Shown here: piece after piece, positions 1 to 7,023 of the stretch
Layout: the number at the start of each line of letters is the position of its first letter
Numbering within the stretch: the first letter of the stretch is position 1
Origin: Paenibacillus sp. 1_12
GTDB taxonomy: Bacteria; Bacillota; Bacilli; Paenibacillales; NBRC-103111
NCBI RefSeq assembly: GCF_900114475.1
Contig: NZ_FOTE01000015.1
Location: 1-64,000 of the forward strand
Direction of reading: 5' to 3'
Length of the DNA: 64,000 nucleotides
The notes under the pieces: generated by a model
Databases searched by the model: none
Seen by the model: the letters and a program-made list of their open reading frames with translations, nothing else
What the model was told of the DNA's origin: nothing
Program-made: the position numbers and the translations under genes

Positions 1-1
1 T

Positions 2-274
2 GCTTCTGTTGACTACCAAGAGCGTTTGAAAACGTACGAGATCAAGTCGAGTATGAGCCGAAAAGGCAACTGTTACGATAATGCTTGTATCGAATCGTTT
101 CATAGCGTGCTGAAGAAAGAACTCATTTATTTAGAGAAATTCAAGACTCGGCAACAAGCTTACCGTGAACTTTTTGAATACATCGAATACTTCTACAACC
201 GCAAAAGAATCCATTCGTCTATTGGCTATTTAACGCCAGATCAGTACGAACGTACGTACCGTAAAACTGTGTAA
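2..274 (+). CDS. IS3-family transposase OrfB, C-terminal part (cut by window start)
   Basis: The reading frame is open from position 2, so this is a gene cut by the window edge and not one that starts here. The visible 90 residues carry the end of the DDE integrase core: SRKGNCYDNACIESFHSVLK contains the final catalytic Glu, followed by the typical YFYNRKRIHSSIGYLTPDQY ending of IS3/IS150 OrfB proteins. It would catalyse cut-and-paste or copy-out transposition of the IS. Nothing visible is broken, but the start and first two catalytic aspartates are not in view. Confidence 0.85.
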   Translation, partial: ASVDYQERLKTYEIKSSMSRKGNCYDNACIESFHSVLKKELIYLEKFKTRQQAYRELFEYIEYFYNRKRIHSSIGYLTPDQYERTYRKTV

Positions 275-285
275 CTTTCTCGATT

Positions 286-777
286 CTATGTGTCCAATCT
301 ATTGACTGAGGTCCATTCATCTACTGTAGTGAACATCTCAAATTTCGGTTCAGGTAAATACTTCACTACTTCCGGCAAGAAATACCACATTGAGGGCTCA
401 GACATCGTTCCTGCTCTGAATACTTTCATTGCCTCAGATACTTTACCTGCAAGGATTAGCTCAATGATCTCCTTGCCGACCATACGCTCCAAATCTTTAG
501 ATACCCTTGATATCATCACCTCAATATTGTTGACATGGGATTCATTGAATTTATCTGCTGTTAACTTGTAGCTGTACTTATTGCGAAGGAAAAAAGAAAA
601 CTTCTCCTTCACAGTATTGCTTTTAATGTAGTCCATCTTGTTTACATAACGAACGATCTCCATGAGAGCATCCAGTTTGTTCTGTTCTACTTGTATCTCC
701 TCTAGCCCGTCCTTTGGAAAGCTTTCTTTAACCTGTCTAATTGCAAGTGCCAACTTCTTCGGAAATATGATTCGCAT
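286..777 (-). pseudogene. Regulator-like protein, 3' end replaced by IS sequence
   Basis: The 163-aa product has no family I can name. It starts at an ATG preceded by GAGAGG ten bases upstream. Its central part (roughly residues 40-100) has the layout of a small helix-turn-helix protein and weakly resembles the neighbour at 825-1238. The last residues (WTSVNRLDT and the stop) are encoded entirely by the inverted repeat of the IS3 element, so the native C-terminus has been cut off; the missing part should lie left of the IS. The shortened product may or may not still work. Confidence 0.55.
289..315. repeat. Right terminal inverted repeat of the IS3 element
   Basis: The segment TGTGTCCAATCTATTGACTG followed by AGGTCCA has the TGGACCT...GGACA ends, read on the minus strand, common in IS3/IS150 elements. 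The partner repeat is outside the window. On the minus strand the same bases encode the last residues and stop codon of the gene at 286-777. Confidence 0.6.
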
Positions 778-824
778 CTTGAAACATCCTCTCTATCTCT
801 AATTATCTTTACCCGAGTTATAAC

Positions 825-1238
825 TCATAACGGTTTACCAGTACTGACGATCTCCACAAACTGTTTCATTATTTGTTCGAGTTCTTCTGTCGATGTTGCG
901 GCAACTATCGATTCTATGGTGAATCCTCCAACCTTCTTCTTTAACTTGTAATCAAAGTGCAGAATCTTCGCTCGTAATGCACCGACTGAGATGCCCAGCG
1001 AATTTGCTGTCTGCCTTGGATTAATTCCTTTGTTTAACCACAACTGATACTTCAATTTTGCAATCTCATTTGTGTCGCTAAGATGTCCTAGTGAAATGAT
1101 AACAGTCTCAACGGTTTTCAACTTTTGGAGTTCTAGTACTCTAACGTCCACGTCATTTTCGGTGAATTTTAGATTTTCCTCGATAGAAGCCAGAGCATCT
1201 TTTATTTGCCACCACAGCATATTTCTCTTATTCACCAT
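825..1238 (-). CDS. Small helix-turn-helix protein, sigma-region-4-like
   Basis: The 137-aa protein is read from ATG at 1238 because GAAAGGA stands eight bases upstream; a longer reading to 1310 has no ribosome site. Residues about 75-110 (NPRQTANSLGISVGALRAKI) look like a helix-turn-helix of the sigma-70 region 4 / LuxR kind, preceded by a helical segment. No catalytic motif is visible. It lies between the truncated protein at 286-777 and the phased repeat array at 1915-2151, so it is a candidate to bind that array; this is inference only. Confidence 0.55.
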   Translation of the reverse strand: MVNKRNMLWWQIKDALASIEENLKFTENDVDVRVLELQKLKTVETVIISLGHLSDTNEIAKLKYQLWLNKGINPRQTANSLGISVGALRAKILHFDYKLKKKVGGFTIESIVAATSTEELEQIMKQFVEIVSTGKPL

Positions 1239-1339
1239 TGGATCAAATCCTTTCATAATTTCACAATTCAACCTTGAACTAAAACGGCACAAAACGACAA
1301 AAATTAACATAGTTGAGCTGCCAAACTCTTAATCATCAA

Positions 1340-1900
1340 TCAATTGACAAGAAGAAAGGCTGAACACTGATGTAAGTGAAACAGTAGGCTCCCCGATTTT
1401 CAGCAAAACCCTAGAGGGGACAAGGGAAATAGGAGCTGAGCCAAAAGGGTTATACTCTGATTTGGTCAGCTTTAAGACAGTAAACTTGTAAGTACTATAA
1501 TTTTGACTTTGGTTTCCGCTGCTGAATATGAACCCTACTCCTCCGTATGTTGATATTTCTCAGGACATATTTCAAAGCCGCTCAATAATAAATATTTCAT
1601 TTTACAGGAATCATAATTTCTCTATCTGACTTAATGTGTGGTGTAGGTCAATGAAGGCAACTTGAGGTAAATCAACAAAATCGGGGCATTCGATCTAATG
1701 CTTTTTGATCGAGCGATATTTAAAGTTATTTGTAGAAATACGTGCTTCTTAAATCTAGAGTGTAAGTTCGATACATGTGGATCAACGCGGGGGTAAGCAA
1801 CACAATTAGGGGTAGACAGAAAAACTAGTCTCTGGTCTACAATTCAAATACTGTTAAATATAACGATGGTCACTCATACTCATCATTTTATTAAGTCGAG
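1340..1900. other. Gene-free tract with possible local RNA folds
   Basis: No convincing gene lies here. Positions 1400-1480 contain several short complementary pairs: GGCTC/GAGCC, TCCCC/GGGGA and AACCCT/AGGGTT, and a CTGA-TTTGG-TCAG hairpin just after. They could form a small structured leader, but the stems are short and overlap in incompatible ways. From about 1560 onward I see only AT-rich sequence. Confidence 0.25.
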
Positions 1901-1914
1901 GGAGATTAGATATT

Positions 1915-2170
1915 GCGTACGGTCTTGCTAATACACTCCGGTTATTTATAAATAAGGCGTTCGAATTGTCTAATACACTCCGCCCTTTTATAATCATTGC
2001 GTACGCCATTTATTAAGCCTGTTCGGTGATTATAACTATCTCTAATATTGTCTAAGAAAGGCGTTCGGGTTGTATAACCTACTCCAAGTTCAGTAATACT
2101 TTGCGTACGACATTGCTAAGGAATTCACTATTTCAATAAATTATGCGTTCGCATATTGTAAGAAACTCAA
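1915..2170. repeat. Six helically phased GCGTWCG repeats (iteron-like array)
   Basis: The heptamer GCGTACG or GCGTTCG occurs at 1915, 1957, 1999, 2061, 2103 and 2145, strictly alternating A and T at the fifth base. Spacings are 42, 42, 62, 42 and 42 bp, close to 4, 4, 6, 4 and 4 helical turns. Conservation extends about 25 bp: TAA falls at unit positions 15-17 in five of six copies, TTG sits 2-4 bases after the heptamer in five, and ACTC is at positions 21-24 in four. The third unit is the most divergent and has the 20-bp extension. This is the design of a site array for one protein bound on one DNA face: replication origin, partition centromere or operator cluster. Between the array and the next gene, 2171-2476 shows nothing else clear. 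Confidence 0.8.
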
Positions 2171-2476
2171 TATCTTACCCGAAACAATTGCAATACCCCT
2201 CTCAGCGGGTCAATGCCATCACAAGCCTGACTCGGGAACCAGACTACAAAACATCGATATTTCGATTCGAGTAAGTGATTAAACATCCGCCGCTGTACCT
2301 GTAAGTCAATTTTTTCTGATATTGTCCCAGCTACACCCACATGAGCAGAAAAATAGCGAGATCTCTGGATACGAGTCTCGCTAAACTGTTACCGATATTG
2401 CACACTTATTTATCATTATCCTGTTACACCACCAGATCTTCATTTAACTATCTTCCCATCAATTCGTTACAGGCGA

Positions 2477-3178
2477 TTAGGAACCGAGATGCTCGCCTTC
2501 AATATTTCGAAGATACCACTCTGCAAATACAACTTCTCCATTTCGAAATACCAATAATGGACGCTCTCTTAAATACATCTCATAATGAGCCTTGTTATGT
2601 GATTGCGTCCCGATCTCAAGGTTATCCAAACGACAGTTTTTAGGGTTTCCGTCAATATGGTTTATATCGAACAACCGACCCTTTTGACCTAAAGCATTAA
2701 TTGCCATGTCGGAACCGAAACACATAACAATAACCAGTTGGTGTATTCTTGGTATAAAATGTCCTTGCTGTTTGTTTCCAAGTTTGATGCAGTTATATTG
2801 GTTTTTTCCACCGGCTTTGGAGTATCCATTTAACAAGAATCCACCTTCCGTTGGTTTGAATACCCCATTTTCATAAACAACTAGCGAGGTTGAACGTTTT
2901 ACCTTCTTAGTTAAAGTCAGTTTATTTAACTCATATGTTGCTAAATAAAGTTTATGGTTGAACCAATATGCTTCACCACTCTCCGGATGAACGAATATTG
3001 TGTAGTTCCCGTATATCGTCTGGGCGACTCCTGGGAATACTTCAAGTGCTTGATTGTATGCTTGAGCCATCTTCTTCTGACTTGGTTCCCAAGAATCCTT
3101 TATTTCAATTGTCTTCCCAAGACTCAGACCAGTGGCTCTAAACGTCACTTCGTTTACATGTTCATTGTTTTTCTTCAT
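2477..3178 (-). CDS. HNH endonuclease (phage/homing type)
   Basis: The 233-aa protein starts at an ATG with GGGAGG eight bases upstream. Residues about 170-200 contain the HNH signature: FDINHIDGNPKNCRLDNLEI followed by a His/Asn pair in SHNKAHYE, with a preceding IHQLVIVMCF helix typical of HNH_3-type homing or phage nucleases. The fold binds a metal ion and nicks or cuts DNA. The first 110 residues are not recognised and may give target binding. It lies alone between the repeat array and the small operon to its right, 82 bp after the protein at 3261-4046, and could be the last gene of that operon. Confidence 0.75.
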   Translation of the reverse strand: MKKNNEHVNEVTFRATGLSLGKTIEIKDSWEPSQKKMAQAYNQALEVFPGVAQTIYGNYTIFVHPESGEAYWFNHKLYLATYELNKLTLTKKVKRSTSLVVYENGVFKPTEGGFLLNGYSKAGGKNQYNCIKLGNKQQGHFIPRIHQLVIVMCFGSDMAINALGQKGRLFDINHIDGNPKNCRLDNLEIGTQSHNKAHYEMYLRERPLLVFRNGEVVFAEWYLRNIEGEHLGS

Positions 3179-3260
3179 TGTCTTTCCCTCCCAGTTTTTA
3201 ATATCATGTGTTCACATATTTTCTACTGACAAGCCTCAAACATTTCTGTCTGAAATACCC

Positions 3261-4046
3261 CTACTCCTCGTTAATTCCCACTGCATATCCCAGTTCTTTG
3301 TAATCCAGTAGAGTATGAAGCATGCTCTTAAAGTCATTATTCTCTAGATATTTTAATACTCGATTAAGCATCTCTGGTTTTACAAGCGACCTCAACGATT
3401 CCGAACGTCTTTGAATCATCAATTCTTTTTCCTCAGGTGAAATTTCTTTCTTTTGACATCTTAATCGTTTGCGTCCCGATAAACTCAGTTTAAATGGCAT
3501 TGGTTTATCTTCCCGAAGCAAACTCACTAGATCATCAAAACGGCTATACTCATCATTCAAGGCTGATAAACGAATAATCATTTTTTTGTTAGAAGTTAGC
3601 GCAAGCTTTATGATGCTGACAAGATCTTCGCCATTTTCTGATGAGATCTGATGGGCTACCATTTCGAACATTGTAACGAAAGCCTCTTCATCAAAATCCA
3701 ACTCTTCGAGCCATTCTTCATTGTTAGCAAAATCAATTGTCATAAATACCGTCTCTGTAACCCCGCTTTTAGAGCCACTCTCTATTTCTTCAACGGAAAG
3801 AATACTAACCTCACGACTTTCAATTACCATCTTAGTATTACGTTCGACTGCATAACCATATCCACCCACGTTTACACTGTTCTCTGTTTGTTTCCCATCA
3901 ACTGTCTTAACAAAGCCTTCGCTGATCCCTTCACGCTCATATTGAGTATACAGATAAACTGGCTTGTCAATTGCTACGGAAGTACCTGCAGCTGTAATGC
4001 GCTCCATTGTCGGATTTAAACTAAAAGTTAACATCACCCCCATCAT
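3261..4046 (-). CDS. Unrecognised element protein, 261 aa
   Basis: I do not recognise a family. The start ATG at 4046 follows AGGAG at seven bases; the open frame continues upstream but without a ribosome site. The protein is soluble with no signal peptide. The first half is beta-rich with glycine turns (VNVGGYGYAVERN); the middle is acidic (NNEEWLEELDFDEEAF); the last third is charged and helical with a basic patch (SGRKRLRCQKK), which could bind nucleic acid. It starts 16 bases after the resolvase-like gene ends, so the two are probably cotranscribed. Confidence 0.6.
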   Translation of the reverse strand: MMGVMLTFSLNPTMERITAAGTSVAIDKPVYLYTQYEREGISEGFVKTVDGKQTENSVNVGGYGYAVERNTKMVIESREVSILSVEEIESGSKSGVTETVFMTIDFANNEEWLEELDFDEEAFVTMFEMVAHQISSENGEDLVSIIKLALTSNKKMIIRLSALNDEYSRFDDLVSLLREDKPMPFKLSLSGRKRLRCQKKEISPEEKELMIQRRSESLRSLVKPEMLNRVLKYLENNDFKSMLHTLLDYKELGYAVGINEE

Positions 4047-4062
4047 CCTCTCTCTCCTACAT

Positions 4063-4590
4063 TTAGACCTTCGATTCAAAAACCTTAACCAGTTCACGGT
4101 ATGTCTTGTAGTTTATCGATAATTTCTTAGCCGCTTCCAATCCGTTGAACTCAATGTTACGGTGGCTCGTATACACGTTAAGAAAGTTTAGTGGGTAAGT
4201 CTGAACAGGTCGACCTGGTATATTTCTTCTTTCTTGTTTAACTTTGTCTTTCTCTTTTATGAAATTCTCGACGAAAGCTAGTGTTTTATACCCCTCCTCC
4301 GAGAGGACACCATTACTAACTGAATCCAGTAATACCAGTTCTGCATTGTTATTTCTCAAAGTCGATAGGAATGAACGTAATTCAGATACCGTATCTGCTA
4401 TTTCACTTAATTGACGGATAATAACTTTGTCCCCATTACCAAGCTGATCGAGCAATGATCCAAGTGAATCACCCAAAGTGATTCCAAATCCGTCTGACAA
4501 ATCAATGTACAACATATCAGCTTGGGCTCTTACTTCAAATTGTTCAATTTCTTGTTTACGTTGTGCGCGAATATAAGCCAACTTAGCCAT
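4063..4590 (-). CDS. Resolvase-fold protein without catalytic serine
   Basis: The 175-aa protein has the outline of a small serine resolvase: an N-terminal strand AKLAYIRAQ where active enzymes have YxRVS, the LLDQLGNGDKVIIRQLSEIADTV region where they have a DRLGRS motif, and a C-terminal GRP linker plus helix-turn-helix (residues about 150-172, FNGLEAAKKLSINYKTYREL). The catalytic serine is replaced by Gln and the Asp-Arg pair of the second motif is missing, so strand cleavage is not expected. It probably acts as a DNA-binding or partner protein. AAGGGGG seven bases before the ATG supports the start. Confidence 0.6.
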   Translation of the reverse strand: MAKLAYIRAQRKQEIEQFEVRAQADMLYIDLSDGFGITLGDSLGSLLDQLGNGDKVIIRQLSEIADTVSELRSFLSTLRNNNAELVLLDSVSNGVLSEEGYKTLAFVENFIKEKDKVKQERRNIPGRPVQTYPLNFLNVYTSHRNIEFNGLEAAKKLSINYKTYRELVKVFESKV

Positions 4591-4625
4591 AAACTTTCCC
4601 CCTTCCCATTTAGTTTACTTTATCC

Positions 4626-4847
4626 CTATACATTAACCATGTACTTGTCCGATTTACGAAGATTGAAACGGACATCCTTTAGAATGATGTAGTAATGACG
4701 ATCCATCTCTAGTCGGCATGGGAACGGTTCACCGCCAATATAAAGATCGAAGCCTTCACCACAATGTAGCCCAAAGTTCCGACCGTTCAACTCTACATAC
4801 CATCGATCTTGATCGGGATCAAAACACATTTCGATCTTTCTCTTCAT
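4626..4847 (-). CDS. DUF5348 family protein
   Basis: The 73-aa protein carries the short beta-rich pattern of DUF5348: an FDPDQDRWYVEL strand, FGLHCGEGFDLYIGG, then PCRLEMDRHYYII. The family is common in mobile elements of Firmicutes and has no known function. ATG at 4847 is chosen because GGGAAGG lies at good distance; a GTG nine bases earlier would overlap the ribosome site. It sits between the small membrane protein and the resolvase-like gene in the same operon. Confidence 0.7.
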   Translation of the reverse strand: MKRKIEMCFDPDQDRWYVELNGRNFGLHCGEGFDLYIGGEPFPCRLEMDRHYYIILKDVRFNLRKSDKYMVNV

Positions 4848-4908
4848 GAAATTCACCTTCCCTGATTCCAGAGTGTTCTTTACGAAAGCTCATGATTACT
4901 CTTGCAAA

Positions 4909-5082
4909 TTAAAGACTTAATAGTACTGCTAGAATCCCAATCAATCCTGCTTGTACAAGAAAAGCATACCCAACGGTAATTCGCTGGTGACTTGGAACCT
5001 CATCATCGAAACCAATCTTCATCAAGGGTAGATTCAGTAACATAATTGGCAGAAGAAATAAGCTCATGAACGTTGCTAACAT
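4909..5082 (-). CDS. Small two-helix membrane protein, 57 aa
   Basis: The product has two hydrophobic helices: the first spans FMSLFLLPIMLLNLPLM, the second AFLVQAGLIGILAVLLSL, with a short charged loop (GFDDEVPSHQR) between. AAAGG nine bases before ATG 5082 favours this start over the ATG pair just upstream. It is the first gene after the promoter at 5165-5194. Function is unknown; small membrane proteins of mobile elements include holins, immunity proteins and surface-exclusion factors, but nothing here decides between them. Confidence 0.5.
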   Translation of the reverse strand: MLATFMSLFLLPIMLLNLPLMKIGFDDEVPSHQRITVGYAFLVQAGLIGILAVLLSL

Positions 5083-5164
5083 TGTCATCATCCTTTCTAT
5101 TTCATCTCTCTACAATAGCTTTTAATTTACTTTTTTGTAAATAATTTGCTTTAACTATAGTGGT

Positions 5165-5194
5165 AGTATACCTTGGGTATAGGTAATAAATCAA
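5165..5194 (-). promoter_or_regulatory. Predicted sigma-A promoter for the 5082-to-3261 operon
   Basis: Read on the minus strand, TTGATT (5194-5189) and TATACT (5170-5165) are separated by 18 bp. The site lies about 80 bp upstream of the small membrane protein gene. It also overlaps two short inverted repeats, TATACC-TTG-GGTATA and ATACC...GGTAT, that may be operator or RNA structure. Confidence 0.5.
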
Positions 5195-5204
5195 GTACTT
5201 AATA

Positions 5205-6022
5205 CCTTTTTTTACGGTATATTTAAACAGTAAAAAAGCCCGAAAACCCTTATAAAACCTAAAGAAATTAGATACCCCACAGACCGACAGGGCGACCGAT
5301 AACGTGAAGAACCTGTACGCCATCGTAAGACAAGAAAGTGGCGAGGACGAGGGAATAACCGACTAATAGGGAGAATGGCTGTTTGGGGGATTTTTGAAAG
5401 CCGAGCGAGAGCGAACCCCGGAAGGGAGTGCAGGAGAATAATGGAATAGGCTACCATTCGAGAAATTTACGAGTTATGGAATTGCGAGACTACCAAATAT
5501 CATTCCAAGGGTGCTTAACTCTCAAAAAGATTCCTGCCTTCGTAAGGAAGTAGGAATCTTGCTGCAAAAAGGCAATATTAGAAATCTTACTGACAGGTTT
5601 CGACACTTTGGTTAGGGAACCCGCATGGAATAAGGATCGAAGTGTTCTTTGACGAGGTACTGAAGCTACTGTTACATCTTTTGACGGATACTCGAATTGA
5701 CTGCGAGGACTGATATAGGGCTAATTTGTGTTTGTAGAGGGGTTTGCGACAACTATCTGTCAGTAAGAATCGCAAAACCCAATGAAATGAAGCATGTTTG
5801 TGCTTATAGACACTGTTTTGAGTACTATAGTTACTATTCCTGGCTTGGGAGTATCGATGAATTAAGCCTACAAGAGCCTTTTCAGGGCGGTTTACCCCAA
5901 ATCGAGTGAAAACTACCGATTCGGGGTGACTACAATTCAATTTCTTGTACGTATGCTTGTCCAACTGTACTATTAGAACCAGTAGTCCTGTGGTATTACC
6001 GGTTCAAGCGGTAATTGTAAAA
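5205..6022. ncRNA. Candidate large structured non-coding RNA with pseudoknot
   Basis: About 0.8 kb has no plausible gene on either strand but many complementary segments. A ten-pair hairpin GGGTTTGCGA (5740-5749) / TCGCAAAACCC (5770-5780, one bulged A) has a 20-base loop; within that loop CTGTCAGTAAG (5757-5767) is perfectly complementary to CTTACTGACAG at 5586-5596, giving an 11-bp pseudoknot. Other stems: ACACTT/AAGTGT (5603-5645) extended by G-U pairs if the plus strand is the RNA, ACCCC..ATCG/CGATT.GGGGT (5894-5925), ATTACCG/CGGTAAT (5996-6014), GGTT-AGGG-AACC, and a GC-rich part at 5280-5460. Strand is unsettled: wobble pairs mostly favour plus, the terminator-like hairpin at 5527 favours minus. 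Size and density recall GOLLD, ROOL or OLE RNAs, but I cannot assign a family. Confidence 0.5.
5520..5560 (-). terminator. Terminator-like hairpin inside the structured region
   Basis: AAGATTCCT (5527-5535) pairs with AGGAATCTT (5552-5560), with a smaller inner stem. Read on the minus strand the hairpin is followed by TTTTTGAG, as in an intrinsic terminator. It could end transcripts from the methyltransferase operon or a minus-strand RNA; on the plus strand it would be just another stem. Confidence 0.45.
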
Positions 6023-6027
6023 CTTAT

Positions 6028-7023
6028 CTACCGCCTAAAAGTAGGTTCTTCTCTTGACGAGATTATAGCTCTTAACTCATCACTTATTTCAAAATTTATA
6101 TAGATATATTCAGCTTCTCTATCACTTGACCCTGACATTCCTATATGTTTATTCTTTAAGAAAACCTTCTGCCAACCGTTATTCTCTAACTCATCGTAGA
6201 TATCACTTGCATAACCACTGATGACCATGTAAGAATCGGTATCCTTAATTAAGTCTCGGAAATTGATGTGATCCTCTCTGTTCCAAGAGAATTCGTAGTG
6301 CTTATTTCCTTTCATTGCCTTAGGATCATAAGGCGGGTCACAATAAATCAAATAATCTTCTCGGGTTTTGAATTCCTCTATCAATTTTCTGCAATCCTTA
6401 CGCATAACCTCAACTCCTGAAAGGATTCGAGTAAATTGACTTAGACCGAGAACCCGCTCGAAATACAGTTTGCGCTTTTCAATAACAACAGACCTAGCAT
6501 AAGACTTCATACCCCCAGCATAGCTTTGGCAGGCTACTACGAAAGTGTCAGCTGCTGCATTAACGTATTCAGACGTTTCCCTGAATCTACCTTGCCTCGC
6601 TAACTCGTTGTCACGTTTCCTGATAACCAATGCTTTATTAAATACTTCTTCGCTGTAGTTCTGCCTTGACAGCTTTCTAATCAACTTTTCTGTGAGTTCT
6701 TCGTTACCTAACACATGCCAAAGGCATACCAAGGGATAATCTACATCCGAATATATCCGATGTTTGAACAGTGTAGGATCAATGTTCAACAAACAACGAC
6801 ATGCTCCTCCAGTTGCTTCGATGTAGCCAAGCAAATTGTACTGCCTTGCCACCCATTCCAGCAGTGGTACAATGCGAGAAACCAATCCCGCTTTCCCACC
6901 TGGATATGGAATAACCGATTGTATTAATCTATTCATGTCAGCCCATGAAATCGCCTTTTTGTGGGGAGGAAAGGTGAGGAGATGCCTCACCTTGTTACCC
7001 CCATAGATGAAGGTACTACTCAT
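6028..7023 (-). CDS. D12-class N6-adenine DNA methyltransferase
   Basis: The 331-aa enzyme transfers a methyl group from S-adenosylmethionine to adenine in DNA. It shows the Dam/D12 layout: an N-terminal PYPGGK motif (residues about 40-44, normally FxGGK), the EATGG segment after it, and the catalytic DPPY at about 229 (YLIYCDPPYDP). ATG at 7023 overlaps the end of the upstream gene and has AAGGTG nine bases before it. No restriction enzyme is adjacent, so an orphan methylase that protects the element or tunes its genes is likely. A perfect 9-bp hairpin lies in its first codons. Confidence 0.85.
   Translation of the reverse strand: MSSTFIYGGNKVRHLLTFPPHKKAISWADMNRLIQSVIPYPGGKAGLVSRIVPLLEWVARQYNLLGYIEATGGACRCLLNIDPTLFKHRIYSDVDYPLVCLWHVLGNEELTEKLIRKLSRQNYSEEVFNKALVIRKRDNELARQGRFRETSEYVNAAADTFVVACQSYAGGMKSYARSVVIEKRKLYFERVLGLSQFTRILSGVEVMRKDCRKLIEEFKTREDYLIYCDPPYDPKAMKGNKHYEFSWNREDHINFRDLIKDTDSYMVISGYASDIYDELENNGWQKVFLKNKHIGMSGSSDREAEYIYINFEISDELRAIISSREEPTFRR
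6971..6993. promoter_or_regulatory. Perfect 9-bp hairpin within the methyltransferase 5' coding end
   Basis: AAGGTGAGG (6971-6979), loop AGATG, CCTCACCTT (6985-6993). The hairpin lies about 30-50 bases inside the coding sequence and its minus-strand copy contains a GGTGAGG Shine-Dalgarno-like core. It could slow translation or act as an RNA or protein site. Confidence 0.4.

Larger units (their letters stand above)
1..315 (+). mobile_element. IS3-family insertion sequence, right end only
   Basis: This is the 3' end of an IS3-family (probably IS150-group) element: the last part of the OrfB transposase followed by a terminal inverted repeat at about 289-315 that ends in GAGGTCCA. The left part lies before position 1. 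The IS has inserted into the 3' end of the minus-strand gene at 286-777. Confidence 0.75.

Noticed and set aside
1915-2170. CRISPR array
   Set aside because: The conserved unit is short and degenerate, spacings include 62 bp, and no cas gene is near; a protein-binding array fits better.
2341-2643. Plus-strand frame of 100 aa
   Set aside because: Antisense to the HNH gene at its end, no ribosome site, no recognisable protein features.
5102-5457. Two overlapping minus-strand frames
   Set aside because: No ribosome sites, overlapping each other, and overlapping the promoter and the structured tract.
5280-5520. Group I or group II self-splicing intron
   Set aside because: A GAGACTA-like string occurs, but the pairing partner and other core elements were not found, and no split gene flanks the tract.
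5587-5964. Minus-strand frame of 125 aa
   Set aside because: Ser/Cys/His-rich nonsense composition, no ribosome site; it overlaps the pseudoknot region, better explained as RNA.
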